Shown here: positions 1-8,990 of the stretch, in pieces
Position numbering within the stretch: position 1 is the first letter of the stretch
How the letters are laid out: every line of letters starts with the position of its first letter
NCBI GenBank assembly: GCA_903876765.1
Contig: CAIRBH010000048.1
Span: 53,632-117,631, forward strand
Reading direction: 5' to 3'
Length of the DNA stretch: 64,000 nucleotides
Source: an uncultured Pseudomonadota bacterium
GTDB taxonomy: Bacteria; Pseudomonadota; Gammaproteobacteria; Burkholderiales; Methylophilaceae
The notes under the pieces: generated by a model
The model's input: the letters and a program-made list of their open reading frames with translations, nothing else
Told to the model about the DNA's origin: nothing
Databases searched by the model: none
Translations under genes and position numbers: made by a program

Positions 1-180
1 GAAACTCGCACCTCCTCACCCATACGCATTAAGCGTCATGATGATAATTTGCAAAGTATCAATACCCAAGGCCTGTACCCCACTGGCGAAGGCGCAGGCT
101 ATGCTGGCGGTATATTGTCAGCCGGCGTGGATGGCATTAGAGTGGCTGAAGCGGTAGCGCTAAGCATGACAAATCAATAA
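1..180 (+). CDS. FAD-dependent dehydrogenase, C-terminal end (COG2509-like), partial
   Basis: The window opens inside a reading frame that runs 59 codons to a TAA at 178-180. The tail contains ETRTSSPIRI near its start and GLYPTGEGAGYAGGI further on, followed by a SAGVDGIRVAEAV-type end. This pattern is typical of the C-terminus of COG2509 NAD(FAD)-utilizing dehydrogenases, where the Gly-rich GEGAGYAGGI stretch closes the FAD-binding site. The 5' part lies outside the window, so substrate and start cannot be judged. The antiporter gene starts 26 nt downstream on the same strand and may be cotranscribed. Confidence 0.75.
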   Translation, partial: ETRTSSPIRIKRHDDNLQSINTQGLYPTGEGAGYAGGILSAGVDGIRVAEAVALSMTNQ

Positions 181-206
181 CTTAAATTAACACTGAGGAT
201 GTTGCA

Positions 207-1349
207 ATGAAGAAAATATTCCAGCTTTCTAAGAAAATTTTTACTTGGTCCATTATTGCGCCATTGCTTGCCGGCTTATTACTTTATGCCACTAAACTAG
301 GCATTAAACCTGTATTAGGCGTGTTTTATTTACCTATTATGTTTGCCAGCTTGGTGGGGGCAGTGTTGGCAGCAGTGCATCATGCAGAAGTGGTAGCGCA
401 CAGATTGGGCGAACCATTTGGCACGTTATTACTGACTGTCGCTATTACTGTGATTGAAGTTGCATTAATTGTATCTTTAATGCTAACAGGCGGCCCAGAA
501 GCAGCCAGCTTGGCGCGTGACACCGTGCTTGCCTCGGTGATGATAATCTTATCTGGCATTATAGGCTTATGTTTACTCATAGGCGGCGTGCTGTACAAAG
601 AGCAAGTATTCCAATTGCATGGCGCTAGCGTGGCGCTCTCTACTTTGACGGCGATTGTGGTATTAACCTTGATACTGCCTAACTATACAACCACTAGCAT
701 AGGCCCTATGTATAGCGCCAGTCAGCTCACCTTTATCGCCTTAGTTTCTCTGGTGCTGTATAGCACCTTTATCTTTGTACAAATCATACGCCACAGAAAT
801 TACTTTTTAGATGCAGCCGATGCCGATATTTATACAGAAAATGATGGCGATGACAACACTAGCATTGAGCTGTCAGACTTGCCTGGCACAGGCAATAAAG
901 TGGTCTTGTTAAGCGCAGGCTTGCTCGTGCTGAGCTTGGTGGCGGTCGTGTTGCTTGCCAAATCAATTGCCCCTAGCATAGAAATACTGGTGGCTGCACT
1001 AGGTGCGCCTAACCAATTGGTGGGGGTGATTATCGCCAGCATAGTCTTATTGCCCGAAGGTTTAGCAGCGATCAATGCGGCGCGTAACAACCATTTTCAA
1101 ACCAGTTTAAATTTAGCGCTGGGCTCGGCTTTGGCCACGATAGGCCTCACTATTCCAGCGGTGGCCATACTGTCACTGGTGATGAATTGGACATTATTGA
1201 TTGGGATTGATGCAAAAGCGACCGTCTTATTACTGCTAGCCTTGTTTATCAACACTTTATCGCTGACCACTGGCCGCACAAATATACTGCAAGGCACAAT
1301 ACTTTTGGTGATTTTTGCAGTGTACTTGTTTACAACGATTATTCCTTAA
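207..1349 (+). CDS. chaA: Calcium/proton antiporter, ChaA family
   Basis: Inner-membrane cation/H+ exchanger of the CaCA superfamily, 380 residues (E. coli ChaA has 366). The protein is almost wholly hydrophobic, with about 11 predicted helices. It shows the two-fold repeat of the family. The first repeat has HHAEVVAHRLGEP at about residues 58-70 followed by TVIEVALIVS. The second repeat, at about 258-317, has LLPEGLAAINAARNN. An acidic loop near 202-225 separates the halves, as in Ca2+ exchangers. The start is supported by a GAGGA-type ribosome binding site about 7 nt upstream. Ca2+, Na+ or K+ export is known for the family; which ion matters here cannot be read from the sequence. Confidence 0.88.
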   Translation: MKKIFQLSKKIFTWSIIAPLLAGLLLYATKLGIKPVLGVFYLPIMFASLVGAVLAAVHHAEVVAHRLGEPFGTLLLTVAITVIEVALIVSLMLTGGPEAASLARDTVLASVMIILSGIIGLCLLIGGVLYKEQVFQLHGASVALSTLTAIVVLTLILPNYTTTSIGPMYSASQLTFIALVSLVLYSTFIFVQIIRHRNYFLDAADADIYTENDGDDNTSIELSDLPGTGNKVVLLSAGLLVLSLVAVVLLAKSIAPSIEILVAALGAPNQLVGVIIASIVLLPEGLAAINAARNNHFQTSLNLALGSALATIGLTIPAVAILSLVMNWTLLIGIDAKATVLLLLALFINTLSLTTGRTNILQGTILLVIFAVYLFTTIIP

Positions 1350-1424
1350 TACTTGAATCTTAAAGATTTGAATCTTAAAGACTTGAAACTTAAAGCCTGC
1401 AATCTTAGCGGCAGCCTCTAGTAT

Positions 1425-1757
1425 TTAAGCTTGGGTCACCGCTATTTGCTGTGTGGCCGTTTTACCTAAGTTGTCCTGCCAAGTCACGGTAATCATATCG
1501 CCAACTGCCGCACCTGTTAGTCTAAATGTCAGATAAGGGTTCTTAGATATGCCAGTGCCCCACTGCGCTTCAAGTACCAGCTTATCATTGAGGCTTGCAG
1601 TCAATAGTTGCACAAAATGCGCAGGGATGAGCTGGTCAAAATCATCTTTTTTACGTCCAGTTTCCATGGGGTGGCTGATGAGCACCTTTACTTCAGTGAT
1701 GCCACCAGCCTTTAATTGGGCGCGCATTTTCATATTGTCTGCGTTCAAATCTGTCAT
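1425..1757 (-). CDS. soxZ: Thiosulfate oxidation carrier protein SoxZ
   Basis: SoxZ pairs with SoxY to form the periplasmic carrier of sulfur intermediates in the Sox pathway. The KVLISHPMETGRKKD segment near residues 24-38 and the NPYLTFRL and ITVTWQDN stretches are typical of SoxZ. I chose the ATG at 1757, which gives 110 residues and lies directly behind the soxY stop (TAATATG). An in-frame ATG at 1772 would add five residues and overlap soxY. SoxZ usually has only about 8-10 residues before its first strand, which fits the shorter form. It is the last gene of bepA-soxY-soxZ. No soxA, soxX, soxB, soxC or soxD is in the window. Confidence 0.88.
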   Translation of the reverse strand: MTDLNADNMKMRAQLKAGGITEVKVLISHPMETGRKKDDFDQLIPAHFVQLLTASLNDKLVLEAQWGTGISKNPYLTFRLTGAAVGDMITVTWQDNLGKTATQQIAVTQA

Positions 1758-1758
1758 A

Positions 1759-2217
1759 TTAGCCACAGCCATTTTCTAGAACGATGACAGATTTAGTATT
1801 GCTAAAATATTGCTCGCCAGCCTTGACCAACACTTTAATATCGGAAGTTTCTGCCATTTTAATGCGCGTCACAATATAAGGCTGAGCGCCATGACTAAAA
1901 GTAAAGTGTGCGATAAGTGGCGTTGGGTTATTTTCCACCAAAATCGCCATACTTGCGGTATCGGCAATATTGCTTATTACTTCCACCTGCACAATAGCGC
2001 CATTTTCAGCTTGGTCTGGTGCCTTGATAATAATGTCCTGACTGACAATTTCTACATCTACGTTTAAATAATTAGTCACTTCTTCTAGTTTTGCCGCCTC
2101 GAACGCGTTTTTATGCCAAATGGCGGCCAAGGCATTGATTGGCGTAATTAAAGCCCAAGCAAAACCCATCGCCAAAAGCTGTAAAAATCCTCTGCGTGGC
2201 ATGTTATTTTCAGTCAT
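1759..2217 (-). CDS. soxY: Thiosulfate oxidation carrier protein SoxY
   Basis: 152 residues. The N-terminus carries a Tat-like signal (RRGFLQLL at about 9-16, then a hydrophobic stretch to about 32), as expected for a SoxYZ complex exported folded. The C-terminus ends in NGCG, with the carrier cysteine at the penultimate position on the flexible arm. The classical ending is GGCGG, so the arm here is slightly changed and shortened. The start codon overlaps the upstream metallopeptidase stop by one base (TAATG), which implies translational coupling. SoxYZ without the rest of the Sox system suggests a reduced or alternative sulfur-carrier role; this is inference. Confidence 0.87.
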   Translation of the reverse strand: MTENNMPRRGFLQLLAMGFAWALITPINALAAIWHKNAFEAAKLEEVTNYLNVDVEIVSQDIIIKAPDQAENGAIVQVEVISNIADTASMAILVENNPTPLIAHFTFSHGAQPYIVTRIKMAETSDIKVLVKAGEQYFSNTKSVIVLENGCG

Positions 2218-3662
2218 TATTTTTTAACCTCACCTTGCATACGGCGCAGCTCTTTTAAACGGGCTTCCACGATAGACGCCTGATAAAAATCACCGTCATT
2301 TGCTTTATTGGCAATGTCCATTTGCTCTATCGCATGTATCAAATCATATTTTCTAAAATAAGCCTCGCCTTGCGCTTGGTGACTTAATAAGGTTTTATTC
2401 TGCATGGCATAGGCTTGGGCTAATAAATCATAAAAATAAGCATCATACGGGTACAAGCTCTGTTTTTCTTTAACCAGTTTTACGGCATTGTCGGGCTGTT
2501 TAATCGCCAAAAAGTGCTCTGCATAGCCATAAATCAAAGCGCGATTATCTGGATACAACTTTAAAGCAGAGGCATATTGCTTAGCCGCCTGCTGAGGATT
2601 GTTATTCACCACCTGTAAGCGTGCGCTTAAATTTTCTATCATGGCGTGCGACGGCGCATTATTTTTTAGCCATGCAATTTCTTTTTCCGCCTTTGTCAAA
2701 TAGTCCTTTTGGGCACTCTTACGCATATAGGCAACCGCCAAACCGTAATGTTCGGCCGCCTCATTGCTATAACGACGCTCACGGATATTTTGCTCAAATA
2801 CCGCTATCGTCATATCAGGCACATCTTTAATAGCGAGTAACTTAGCGCGCACGTATTGAAAATCTACGCTATCAGGCACTTGCCGATAAGGCATCAACGC
2901 CACTCGGTTATCAACATCGGCTATACGTTCACTGGTCAGGGGATGAGTACGCAAAAAGCTAGGCGCTCCGCCTTCAGCAAAGCGCGTGCCGCGCTGCAAG
3001 GTGGTAAAAAATGCTGGCATACCGCGCACATCAAAACCGCCAGTATCCAGAATTTGCAAGCCTATGCGGTCAGCTTCACGTTCATGTTCACGGGTGTAAT
3101 CTAGCTGACTTTGCACGCCAACCGCCGATGCGGTAGTTAATGCGCCGCTGGCTAATTGTGGATTAGCACGCGCCACTAACAAGGCCAGCGCTATGCCAGC
3201 AATATTTTTAAAAGTATCATTTTTTTGTGCGGCTAGCATACGCGCCAAATGATGCTGGGTAACGTGGCCTATCTCATGGCCCAACACGCTAGCCAATTCA
3301 GATTCGCTGCTGGCGGCTAAAATCAAACCGGTATGCACCCCCACCACCCCACCTGGCATGGCAAAGGCGTTAATTGAGCTATCTTGCACCACAAAAAAAT
3401 TAAACTTAAGCTGGTTATCAGGGCTGTGTGCAACCAGTCTAGTGCCCAAAGCCTGCAAATAGGCGGTCACTTCAATGTCTTGCACCACATCGTCACTCAC
3501 CGCCACATCACGCAAAATTTGTTCGGCAATGGCCTGCTCTTGCAGAGGCGAAAGCACGGTTTGAGCAACATCCCCCAACTCGGGCAAATCATTGGCCCAT
3601 GACACAGCACCCATTAAATTGCTGGCTAGAAAAACGACACATAGACTATATTTTATATTCAT
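2217..3662 (-). CDS. bepA: M48 family metallopeptidase with TPR region, BepA-like
   Basis: Periplasmic zinc metalloprotease and chaperone of the BepA (YfgC) type, which in E. coli helps assemble or degrade outer-membrane proteins such as LptD. The signal peptide covers about residues 1-23. The zinc motif HEIGH is at about 129-133, with a further ligand in the EHEREADRIG segment. The C-terminal half, about 290-470, is alpha-helical with TPR-like repeats. Length (481) fits E. coli BepA (487). It heads a minus-strand unit with soxY and soxZ, with a one-base stop/start overlap. Its promoter should lie in the 72-nt gap before moaC, which runs the other way. Confidence 0.88.
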   Translation of the reverse strand: MNIKYSLCVVFLASNLMGAVSWANDLPELGDVAQTVLSPLQEQAIAEQILRDVAVSDDVVQDIEVTAYLQALGTRLVAHSPDNQLKFNFFVVQDSSINAFAMPGGVVGVHTGLILAASSESELASVLGHEIGHVTQHHLARMLAAQKNDTFKNIAGIALALLVARANPQLASGALTTASAVGVQSQLDYTREHEREADRIGLQILDTGGFDVRGMPAFFTTLQRGTRFAEGGAPSFLRTHPLTSERIADVDNRVALMPYRQVPDSVDFQYVRAKLLAIKDVPDMTIAVFEQNIRERRYSNEAAEHYGLAVAYMRKSAQKDYLTKAEKEIAWLKNNAPSHAMIENLSARLQVVNNNPQQAAKQYASALKLYPDNRALIYGYAEHFLAIKQPDNAVKLVKEKQSLYPYDAYFYDLLAQAYAMQNKTLLSHQAQGEAYFRKYDLIHAIEQMDIANKANDGDFYQASIVEARLKELRRMQGEVKK

Positions 3663-3734
3663 TGTTATTATGATAACTACTTTATCATGCGAGTTCAGCT
3701 CGCTTCTTAAAAAAATACATTCTGGAAAGTAAAA

Positions 3735-4238
3735 ATGAGCACATCTGACTTAATCACACCCGAACAAACGCTTAGTCATTTTGATAACAGCGGGCAAGCT
3801 CACATGGTGGATGTTGGCGACAAATCGCACAGCAAGCGTACTGCGGTGGCAAGCGGCATTATTAGTATGCAAGCCGCCACTTTACAACTCATTAAAAATG
3901 GCAATAGTAAAAAAGGTGACGTGCTTGGCATTGCGCGCATTGCAGCAATTCAAGGCTCAAAACGCACCGCGGATTTAATTCCGCTATGCCACCCGATTAG
4001 CCTGACTAAAGTAGCCGTGAGTTTTGACATTGACGAAAAAAACAATGCCGTGACTTGCCGCGTAACCGCCGAAACCACTGGCCAAACTGGGGTGGAAATG
4101 GAAGCACTCACCGCCGTAAGTGTTGGCCTACTCACCATTTATGACATGCTAAAAGCGGTTGATAGAGGCATGACCATTAGTCAAATAAAATTGCTAGAAA
4201 AACATGGTGGCAAGTCTGGTGATTGGCTTGCAAGCTAG
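3735..4238 (+). CDS. moaC: Cyclic pyranopterin monophosphate synthase MoaC
   Basis: Second enzyme of molybdenum cofactor synthesis; with MoaA it converts GTP to cyclic pyranopterin monophosphate in the cytoplasm. Family signatures are visible: HMVDVGDK near residues 23-30, the LIPLCHPI motif near 81-88, [11 protein letters not shown] near 117-127, and the C-terminal DRGM and KSGDW. Length (167) is normal. The gene stands alone, divergent from bepA, and ends before a perfect palindrome at 4291-4317. No other mo genes are near. Confidence 0.96.
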   Translation: MSTSDLITPEQTLSHFDNSGQAHMVDVGDKSHSKRTAVASGIISMQAATLQLIKNGNSKKGDVLGIARIAAIQGSKRTADLIPLCHPISLTKVAVSFDIDEKNNAVTCRVTAETTGQTGVEMEALTAVSVGLLTIYDMLKAVDRGMTISQIKLLEKHGGKSGDWLAS

Positions 4239-4290
4239 CAAGCACTAACAAACTACAAGACTAAATAGTCATCCTAGCGACTAAATCCTC

Positions 4291-4317
4291 TTGAGTAAGT
4301 CAAGTTGACTTACTCAA
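4291..4317. terminator. Perfect palindrome between convergent genes, possible bidirectional terminator
   Basis: TTGAGTAAGTCAA, one G, then TTGACTTACTCAA: 13-base arms with a one-base centre. It lies between the ends of moaC (+) and the small membrane protein gene (-). The position suits a shared terminator, but neither side has a clear T-run, so it could instead be a protein-binding palindrome. Confidence 0.4.
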
Positions 4318-4336
4318 TGTGACTAAATCAGGGTAA

Positions 4337-4636
4337 CTAAATTTTAGCAATGCCTAGCGTAGCTCTGGCATTTTCCATCAGCAATTCTGAGTCTTTAAGC
4401 ACATAGCCTTTTTCTAGCATACGGAACATATATTGTTTGTTGTATAAAAAAGCGAATACCAGTTGCCATAAGCCAAAAGTCACTAGTGTGAAAAAGAAAT
4501 GCAGGGCCGCAACCCCAAGTTCACCGCGAATTAATGGCACAAACCAGCCAAAAAAGAAATATGTCCAACTAAACCCAAAATAACCCTTTCGAGTTAATCC
4601 GTTCTTCGGGTTTTGTATCATTACACAGGTAGCCAT
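4337..4636 (-). CDS. Small integral membrane protein, function unknown
   Basis: 99 residues. The N-terminus (IQNPKNGLTRKGYFGFSWTYF) leads into two hydrophobic stretches at about 22-38 and 42-65, with a basic, aromatic C-terminal half (NKQYMFRMLEKGY). The KGYFGFSWTYFFFGWFVPLIRG pattern resembles small DUF2628-like or HrgC-like membrane proteins that occur alone in many proteobacteria; I am not certain of the family. An AGGA about 10 nt upstream supports the ATG at 4636. It is a single gene between moaC and thiO, and no function can be assigned. Confidence 0.7.
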   Translation of the reverse strand: MATCVMIQNPKNGLTRKGYFGFSWTYFFFGWFVPLIRGELGVAALHFFFTLVTFGLWQLVFAFLYNKQYMFRMLEKGYVLKDSELLMENARATLGIAKI

Positions 4637-4680
4637 ATAAATTTCATCCTATAAAAATATAACGGGGTTAGACAGAGTCA

Positions 4681-5760
4681 TTACAAACAAGCATAAGGTC
4701 TCGCATCCAGTGCTGGCTGTTCGCCTTGCATCAAGTCCACTATCAACTTTGCGCTGGCTGGTGCCATAGTGAGGCCGTATCTAAAATGGCCAGTATTGAG
4801 GTAAAGATTTTCTATGCTGGGGTGGGCGCTAATGGTGGGCAGGTTTTCTGGAGTACCAGGTCGCAGGCCGCTCCAATGTTTAATAATAGGTAGGCCTTTT
4901 AACGCTGGCATAATGGCCTGCGCTTTTGCGCTAATTTCATCGCGCACTTCTCGCGTGACGGCGGCTTCAAAGCCTACATCTTCTAGCGTGCTGCCAGCAA
5001 GCAAATAGCCATCACGGCGCGGGATCATATAAAAACCCTCTCTATAAACAATTTGCTGCAAATTTTTTTGCGGCTTATATAGCAAAATTTGCCCGCGCAT
5101 GGGTTTAATATTTAATTGTGCGCTGGTTTGTTTAAGTAGTTCAAAGCTCCATGCGCCTGAAGTCACCACAAACTGATCTGCCGTTAATATGTCACCATTC
5201 AAGGTTTGCCAGCTGTTTAACACGGCGGTTTGCTGTAGTGGCAGCAGCTCGGTATTTTCTAGCATGGTAACCTTGTTTTGCTCTAGCCAGTGGCGCATGG
5301 CCTGCATAAAGTAAGGCGGGCGTATTTGGCAAACGGTAGGCAACCACAGCGCGTCTTCACCACTTAATGACTGCACGGCAAATGCCGATGCCTTGACTGG
5401 CTGTGCCAGCAACTGATTGTTATTACACCAAGCGGTGGCTGCTGCGAGATCAAACTTAGGCAGTAGCAAAAACCCTGATTGCTCAAAGTGAGCATCAATG
5501 CCAGTTTCGTGCTGCAAACGCTCACTTAATTGGCGATAGGTTTCTGCACTATGATGCGTCAGCACATTGACCGCATCTGCATATAACCAAGGCAGCAAAG
5601 GAAAAATAATACCGCCGCCTGCCCAAGAAGATTCACCTGAGGTTTGGCTGGCAATTTGGTTGCGTTCAACGATGGTGACTTCACAGCCGCGCCTTACCAG
5701 CTCCATCGCGGTCATACAACCGACAATACCGCCACCTACTATGACTACTTTTTTGCGCAT
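4681..5760 (-). CDS. thiO: FAD-dependent glycine oxidase ThiO
   Basis: Flavoenzyme of the DAO family, 359 residues. The N-terminal dinucleotide fold has GGGIVGCMTAMEL at about 8-20 and an ERN acid that binds the ribose. SSWAGGGIIFPL at about 44-55 and the C-terminal GHFRYGLTMAPASA at about 327-340 are typical of ThiO, which oxidises glycine to dehydroglycine for the thiazole of thiamine. D-amino-acid dehydrogenase is the main alternative, but length and the SGLRPGTPENLP segment favour ThiO. No thiS or thiG neighbours are present. It follows the cation antiporter on the same strand with 9 nt between them. Confidence 0.85.
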   Translation of the reverse strand: MRKKVVIVGGGIVGCMTAMELVRRGCEVTIVERNQIASQTSGESSWAGGGIIFPLLPWLYADAVNVLTHHSAETYRQLSERLQHETGIDAHFEQSGFLLLPKFDLAAATAWCNNNQLLAQPVKASAFAVQSLSGEDALWLPTVCQIRPPYFMQAMRHWLEQNKVTMLENTELLPLQQTAVLNSWQTLNGDILTADQFVVTSGAWSFELLKQTSAQLNIKPMRGQILLYKPQKNLQQIVYREGFYMIPRRDGYLLAGSTLEDVGFEAAVTREVRDEISAKAQAIMPALKGLPIIKHWSGLRPGTPENLPTISAHPSIENLYLNTGHFRYGLTMAPASAKLIVDLMQGEQPALDARPYACL

Positions 5761-5769
5761 GATTTTTAG

Positions 5770-7755
5770 TTATTTTGCGGCAACCCGCCCCATCAATAAG
5801 GCATTTTGCGCATTGGTTAAGCCAGTAGGTTGGCCGAGCAGCACAACTACGTCACCTTCTGCCAGCGGGCTTTCATTGCTTGGCACCATACCATTAGAAT
5901 TTGGCCTGCGTATGGACTTCACCTCTACATTAAAGCTTTCTAGCTGCATGTCTACCAAGCGTCTACCTATGGCAAAAGAGCCAGGTGAAATAATCACTGA
6001 ATGTAGGCGCACTTGTTGCTTTTCTAAAGCCTCATCCTCAGCGTCTGAAATACCATGAAAATAGCCTTTAAAGAGCTGATAGCGCGCTTCTCTAAATAGC
6101 CGGATACGCTTAATGACCCGATTAAGAGGCACGCCGAGCAACATCAGCGCATGTGAAGCCAACATTAAACTGCCTTCTAAAATTTCTGGTACCACTTCAG
6201 TGGCGCCAGCTTCACGCAAAGCTTCCATATTTGCATCATCAACGGTGCGCACAATGACGGGTAACTGCGGATAATTTTCTTGCACAATATGCAAAATCTT
6301 CATGGCGGCTCGGTTGTCGGCATAGCTAATCACCAAAGCTTTGGCGCGCGCGCCGCCTGCCGCCTCTAGCACCACACGCCTTGCGGCATCACCAAACATG
6401 ACATTTTCACCCGCTGATGCCGCCTCTAGCACTCGTGATGGGTCTATGTCTAGCGCGACAAATGGGATATGTTCTTCTTGCAAAAAGCGGCCTAAATACT
6501 GGCCGCTGCGGCCATAGCCACAAATAATCACATGGTTATGTAGGTGCTTAGCCACCTCGTCTATTTCTTGCACCACTTGACCACTATTGCGACTATAACT
6601 TTTGACTAGCCGGCGGGCGATGCGGCCATTATATTGAATCAAAAATGGGGCGATGACCATGGACAATAAAGAAGCGGCAAGTATGATCTGCAAGGCAGGT
6701 CCGCTAATCAATTTTTGCTCTAACCCTAGGGCTAAAATCACAAAGCTAAACTCGCCCGCTTGGCCTAATATTAAGCCTGTACGAATGGCGACGCCTGTTT
6801 CATATTGCATCAAGCGAATGACTAAAGTCACAATTGCGGCTTTAAATATGACAAATGCGGCTAAAATTAATAACACTAAACCTAGGTGATTAAAGATTTG
6901 TTGCAGGTTTAACAACATGCCTACGCTGATAAAAAATAGCCCGAGTAAAATGTCGCGAAATGGCGAAATATCAGACTCGACCTGATAGCGAAATTTAGTT
7001 TCTGAAATCAACATACCCGCTATAAATGCGCCTAAGGCATAAGATAGGCCAGCAGATTTTGTGGCAAAGGCTAATAGCAAGGTCACCATCAACACATTCA
7101 TGACAAATAGCTCACGTGAACGCTGGCCTGCCACAATATTAAACCAAGGATTAATCAGCCACTTACCCACCGTAAATAAAAACAACAGCATAGCCGCCGC
7201 TTTTAACAGGGCAAAACCAAGCACGTCTGTTAAATTAGCGCCTGCGACGCCTAGCGCTGGAATAAGCACCAAAATAGGCACGACGGCAATATCTTGAAAC
7301 AGCAATACGCCTATGCTTAAGCGGCCATGGCGAGAGTTTAAATCTAGCCGTTCAGCCAATATTTTAGAAACTATCGCCGTAGAAGACATGGCCAAAGCTG
7401 AGCCTATGACAAAGGCGGCCGACCAATCTAAACCGACTAATTTAGCGATACTCATCACCAATGCCAGCGTGATAAATACTTGAGCGCCGCCTAAACCAAG
7501 CACTTTTTTACGCATGGCGTAAAGTTGTGGCAGACTAAATTCCAAGCCTATACTAAACATTAAAAAGACAATGCCAAATTCAGCAAATTCTTTGGTCGCT
7601 TCTGTATCTGGCAGCAAGCCTAAAGTGTGCGGGCCTAGTGCGATACCCACTAAAAAATAAGCCAGCATGGCTGGCAAGCGCAGCGCGCGAAACAGCGCCA
7701 CCGCCAAGACCGAACTAATGAGTAATAGTAAAATTAAAGGCAGTGTTTCGAACAT
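5770..7755 (-). CDS. CPA2 monovalent cation/proton antiporter, KefB/KefC type
   Basis: 661 residues. About 12 membrane helices span residues 1-380 (including GPHTLGLLPD and FSIGLEFSLPQL near the start, and GQAGEFSFVIL near 330). A RCK/TrkA-N domain at about 405-525 begins with the NAD-binding motif VIICGYGRSGQYLGRFL, and a TrkA-C domain lies at about 575-655. This architecture is that of glutathione-gated K+ efflux systems and related K+ or Na+/H+ antiporters. No KefF/KefG subunit gene is adjacent, so glutathione gating is uncertain. The gene is divergent from kdsD across a 225-nt spacer that contains an inverted repeat. Confidence 0.88.
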   Translation of the reverse strand: MFETLPLILLLLISSVLAVALFRALRLPAMLAYFLVGIALGPHTLGLLPDTEATKEFAEFGIVFLMFSIGLEFSLPQLYAMRKKVLGLGGAQVFITLALVMSIAKLVGLDWSAAFVIGSALAMSSTAIVSKILAERLDLNSRHGRLSIGVLLFQDIAVVPILVLIPALGVAGANLTDVLGFALLKAAAMLLFLFTVGKWLINPWFNIVAGQRSRELFVMNVLMVTLLLAFATKSAGLSYALGAFIAGMLISETKFRYQVESDISPFRDILLGLFFISVGMLLNLQQIFNHLGLVLLILAAFVIFKAAIVTLVIRLMQYETGVAIRTGLILGQAGEFSFVILALGLEQKLISGPALQIILAASLLSMVIAPFLIQYNGRIARRLVKSYSRNSGQVVQEIDEVAKHLHNHVIICGYGRSGQYLGRFLQEEHIPFVALDIDPSRVLEAASAGENVMFGDAARRVVLEAAGGARAKALVISYADNRAAMKILHIVQENYPQLPVIVRTVDDANMEALREAGATEVVPEILEGSLMLASHALMLLGVPLNRVIKRIRLFREARYQLFKGYFHGISDAEDEALEKQQVRLHSVIISPGSFAIGRRLVDMQLESFNVEVKSIRRPNSNGMVPSNESPLAEGDVVVLLGQPTGLTNAQNALLMGRVAAK

Positions 7756-7834
7756 ATTTTATGGTGTAAATTATTCAACGTAATTATTTTCTACTATTGT
7801 TTCACATCTACTGGCTAGATACGAAAAATTTTTG

Positions 7835-7873
7835 ATAGCAAAATTTGTGCCTAAATCAAAAATATTTTGCTAT
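7835..7873. repeat. Inverted repeat in a divergent promoter region
   Basis: ATAGCAAAAT at 7835-7844 and ATTTTGCTAT at 7864-7873 are exact complements across a 19-nt AT-rich spacer. They sit between the antiporter (-) and kdsD (+). This could be a regulator-binding site or an early hairpin in the kdsD leader. AT-richness makes a chance match possible. Confidence 0.35.
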
Positions 7874-7980
7874 TTTTACTACAATTATCGTGATTAGCCG
7901 CTGTTTAGGCTTTATAAGTCAGGCGTTCCCTTTTATACTAGGCAATAATTATGTCCAACTTTAAAAAACCTGCTTAAAAA

Positions 7981-8985
7981 ATGTCATTGCCGTTAACGCT
8001 AGATCAAGCAGTCCATCGCCAGCAAGCCACTTTACAGTTGGCACGCGATATATTATCGCTAGAAGCCAATGAAATTAACGCGCTGGCCACTAGGCTAAAT
8101 AATCAATTCACCGATGCAGTATCATTAATTTTGCAATGCAAAGGACGGGTGGTGGTCAGTGGCATGGGTAAATCAGGACATATAGGCGGTAAGATCGCCT
8201 CCACCCTTGCTAGCACCGGCACCCCAGCCTTCTTTATGCATCCCGCCGAAGCGAGCCATGGCGATTTAGGCATGATTACGCAAGGCGACATTGTCATTGC
8301 ACTTTCAAACTCAGGCGAGAGCGATGAAATTCTCGCCATTGTCCCGCCACTAAAAAGGCTAGGCGCTAGCATCATCGCCATTACTGGCAACGACAGCTCT
8401 ACACTAGCCAAGGCGGCCGATATTCACCTCAGCGCACATGTGGCAAAAGAAGCTTGTCCATTAGGCTTAGCCCCTACATCCAGTACAACGGTGGCGCTTG
8501 CCCTTGGTGACGCACTGGCTTTATGCGTGCTAGATCAGCGTGATTTTACAGCCGAAGATTTTGCCCGCTCTCACCCTGGCGGCAGCCTTGGCAGACGCTT
8601 ACTCATACATGTTAATGACCTCATGCGCACTGGCTCAAAAATTCCTCAAGTGTCTATTAGCGCGAGCTTATCCGATGGTTTGTTAGAAATGACGCGCAAA
8701 GGCCTAGGCCTCACGGCTATTATTGACGACGAACATAAACCGATTGGCATTTTTACCGATGGTGATTTACGCCGCGCATTTGAACAAAACGTTAATCTTA
8801 CCACTGCAAGCATTAAAGATGTGATGCACCATCAGCCGCTGACCATACAGCAAGACCAATTAGCCATTGCCGCGGTTGAAATGATGGAGCTGCGCAAAGT
8901 CAATGCATTGCTAGTCACTAATGATGCGGGCATTTTGGTTGGCGCGTTGAATATGCACGACCTTTTATTAGCCAAAGTAGTGTAA
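7981..8985 (+). CDS. kdsD: Arabinose-5-phosphate isomerase KdsD
   Basis: Converts ribulose 5-phosphate to arabinose 5-phosphate, the first step to KDO for LPS. 334 residues: a SIS domain at about 40-175 (GMGKSGHIGGKIASTLASTGT, ALSNSGESDEI) and two CBS domains at about 205-330 (FTDGDLRRAF). The family's HPGGSLGRRLL stretch is present. It is followed 5 nt later by kdsC and then by the lpt genes, so KDO synthesis and LPS export are arranged together. The capsule-linked KpsF or GutQ paralogues are the alternative; context points to KdsD. Confidence 0.95.
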   Translation: MSLPLTLDQAVHRQQATLQLARDILSLEANEINALATRLNNQFTDAVSLILQCKGRVVVSGMGKSGHIGGKIASTLASTGTPAFFMHPAEASHGDLGMITQGDIVIALSNSGESDEILAIVPPLKRLGASIIAITGNDSSTLAKAADIHLSAHVAKEACPLGLAPTSSTTVALALGDALALCVLDQRDFTAEDFARSHPGGSLGRRLLIHVNDLMRTGSKIPQVSISASLSDGLLEMTRKGLGLTAIIDDEHKPIGIFTDGDLRRAFEQNVNLTTASIKDVMHHQPLTIQQDQLAIAAVEMMELRKVNALLVTNDAGILVGALNMHDLLLAKVV

Positions 8986-8990
8986 TACCC

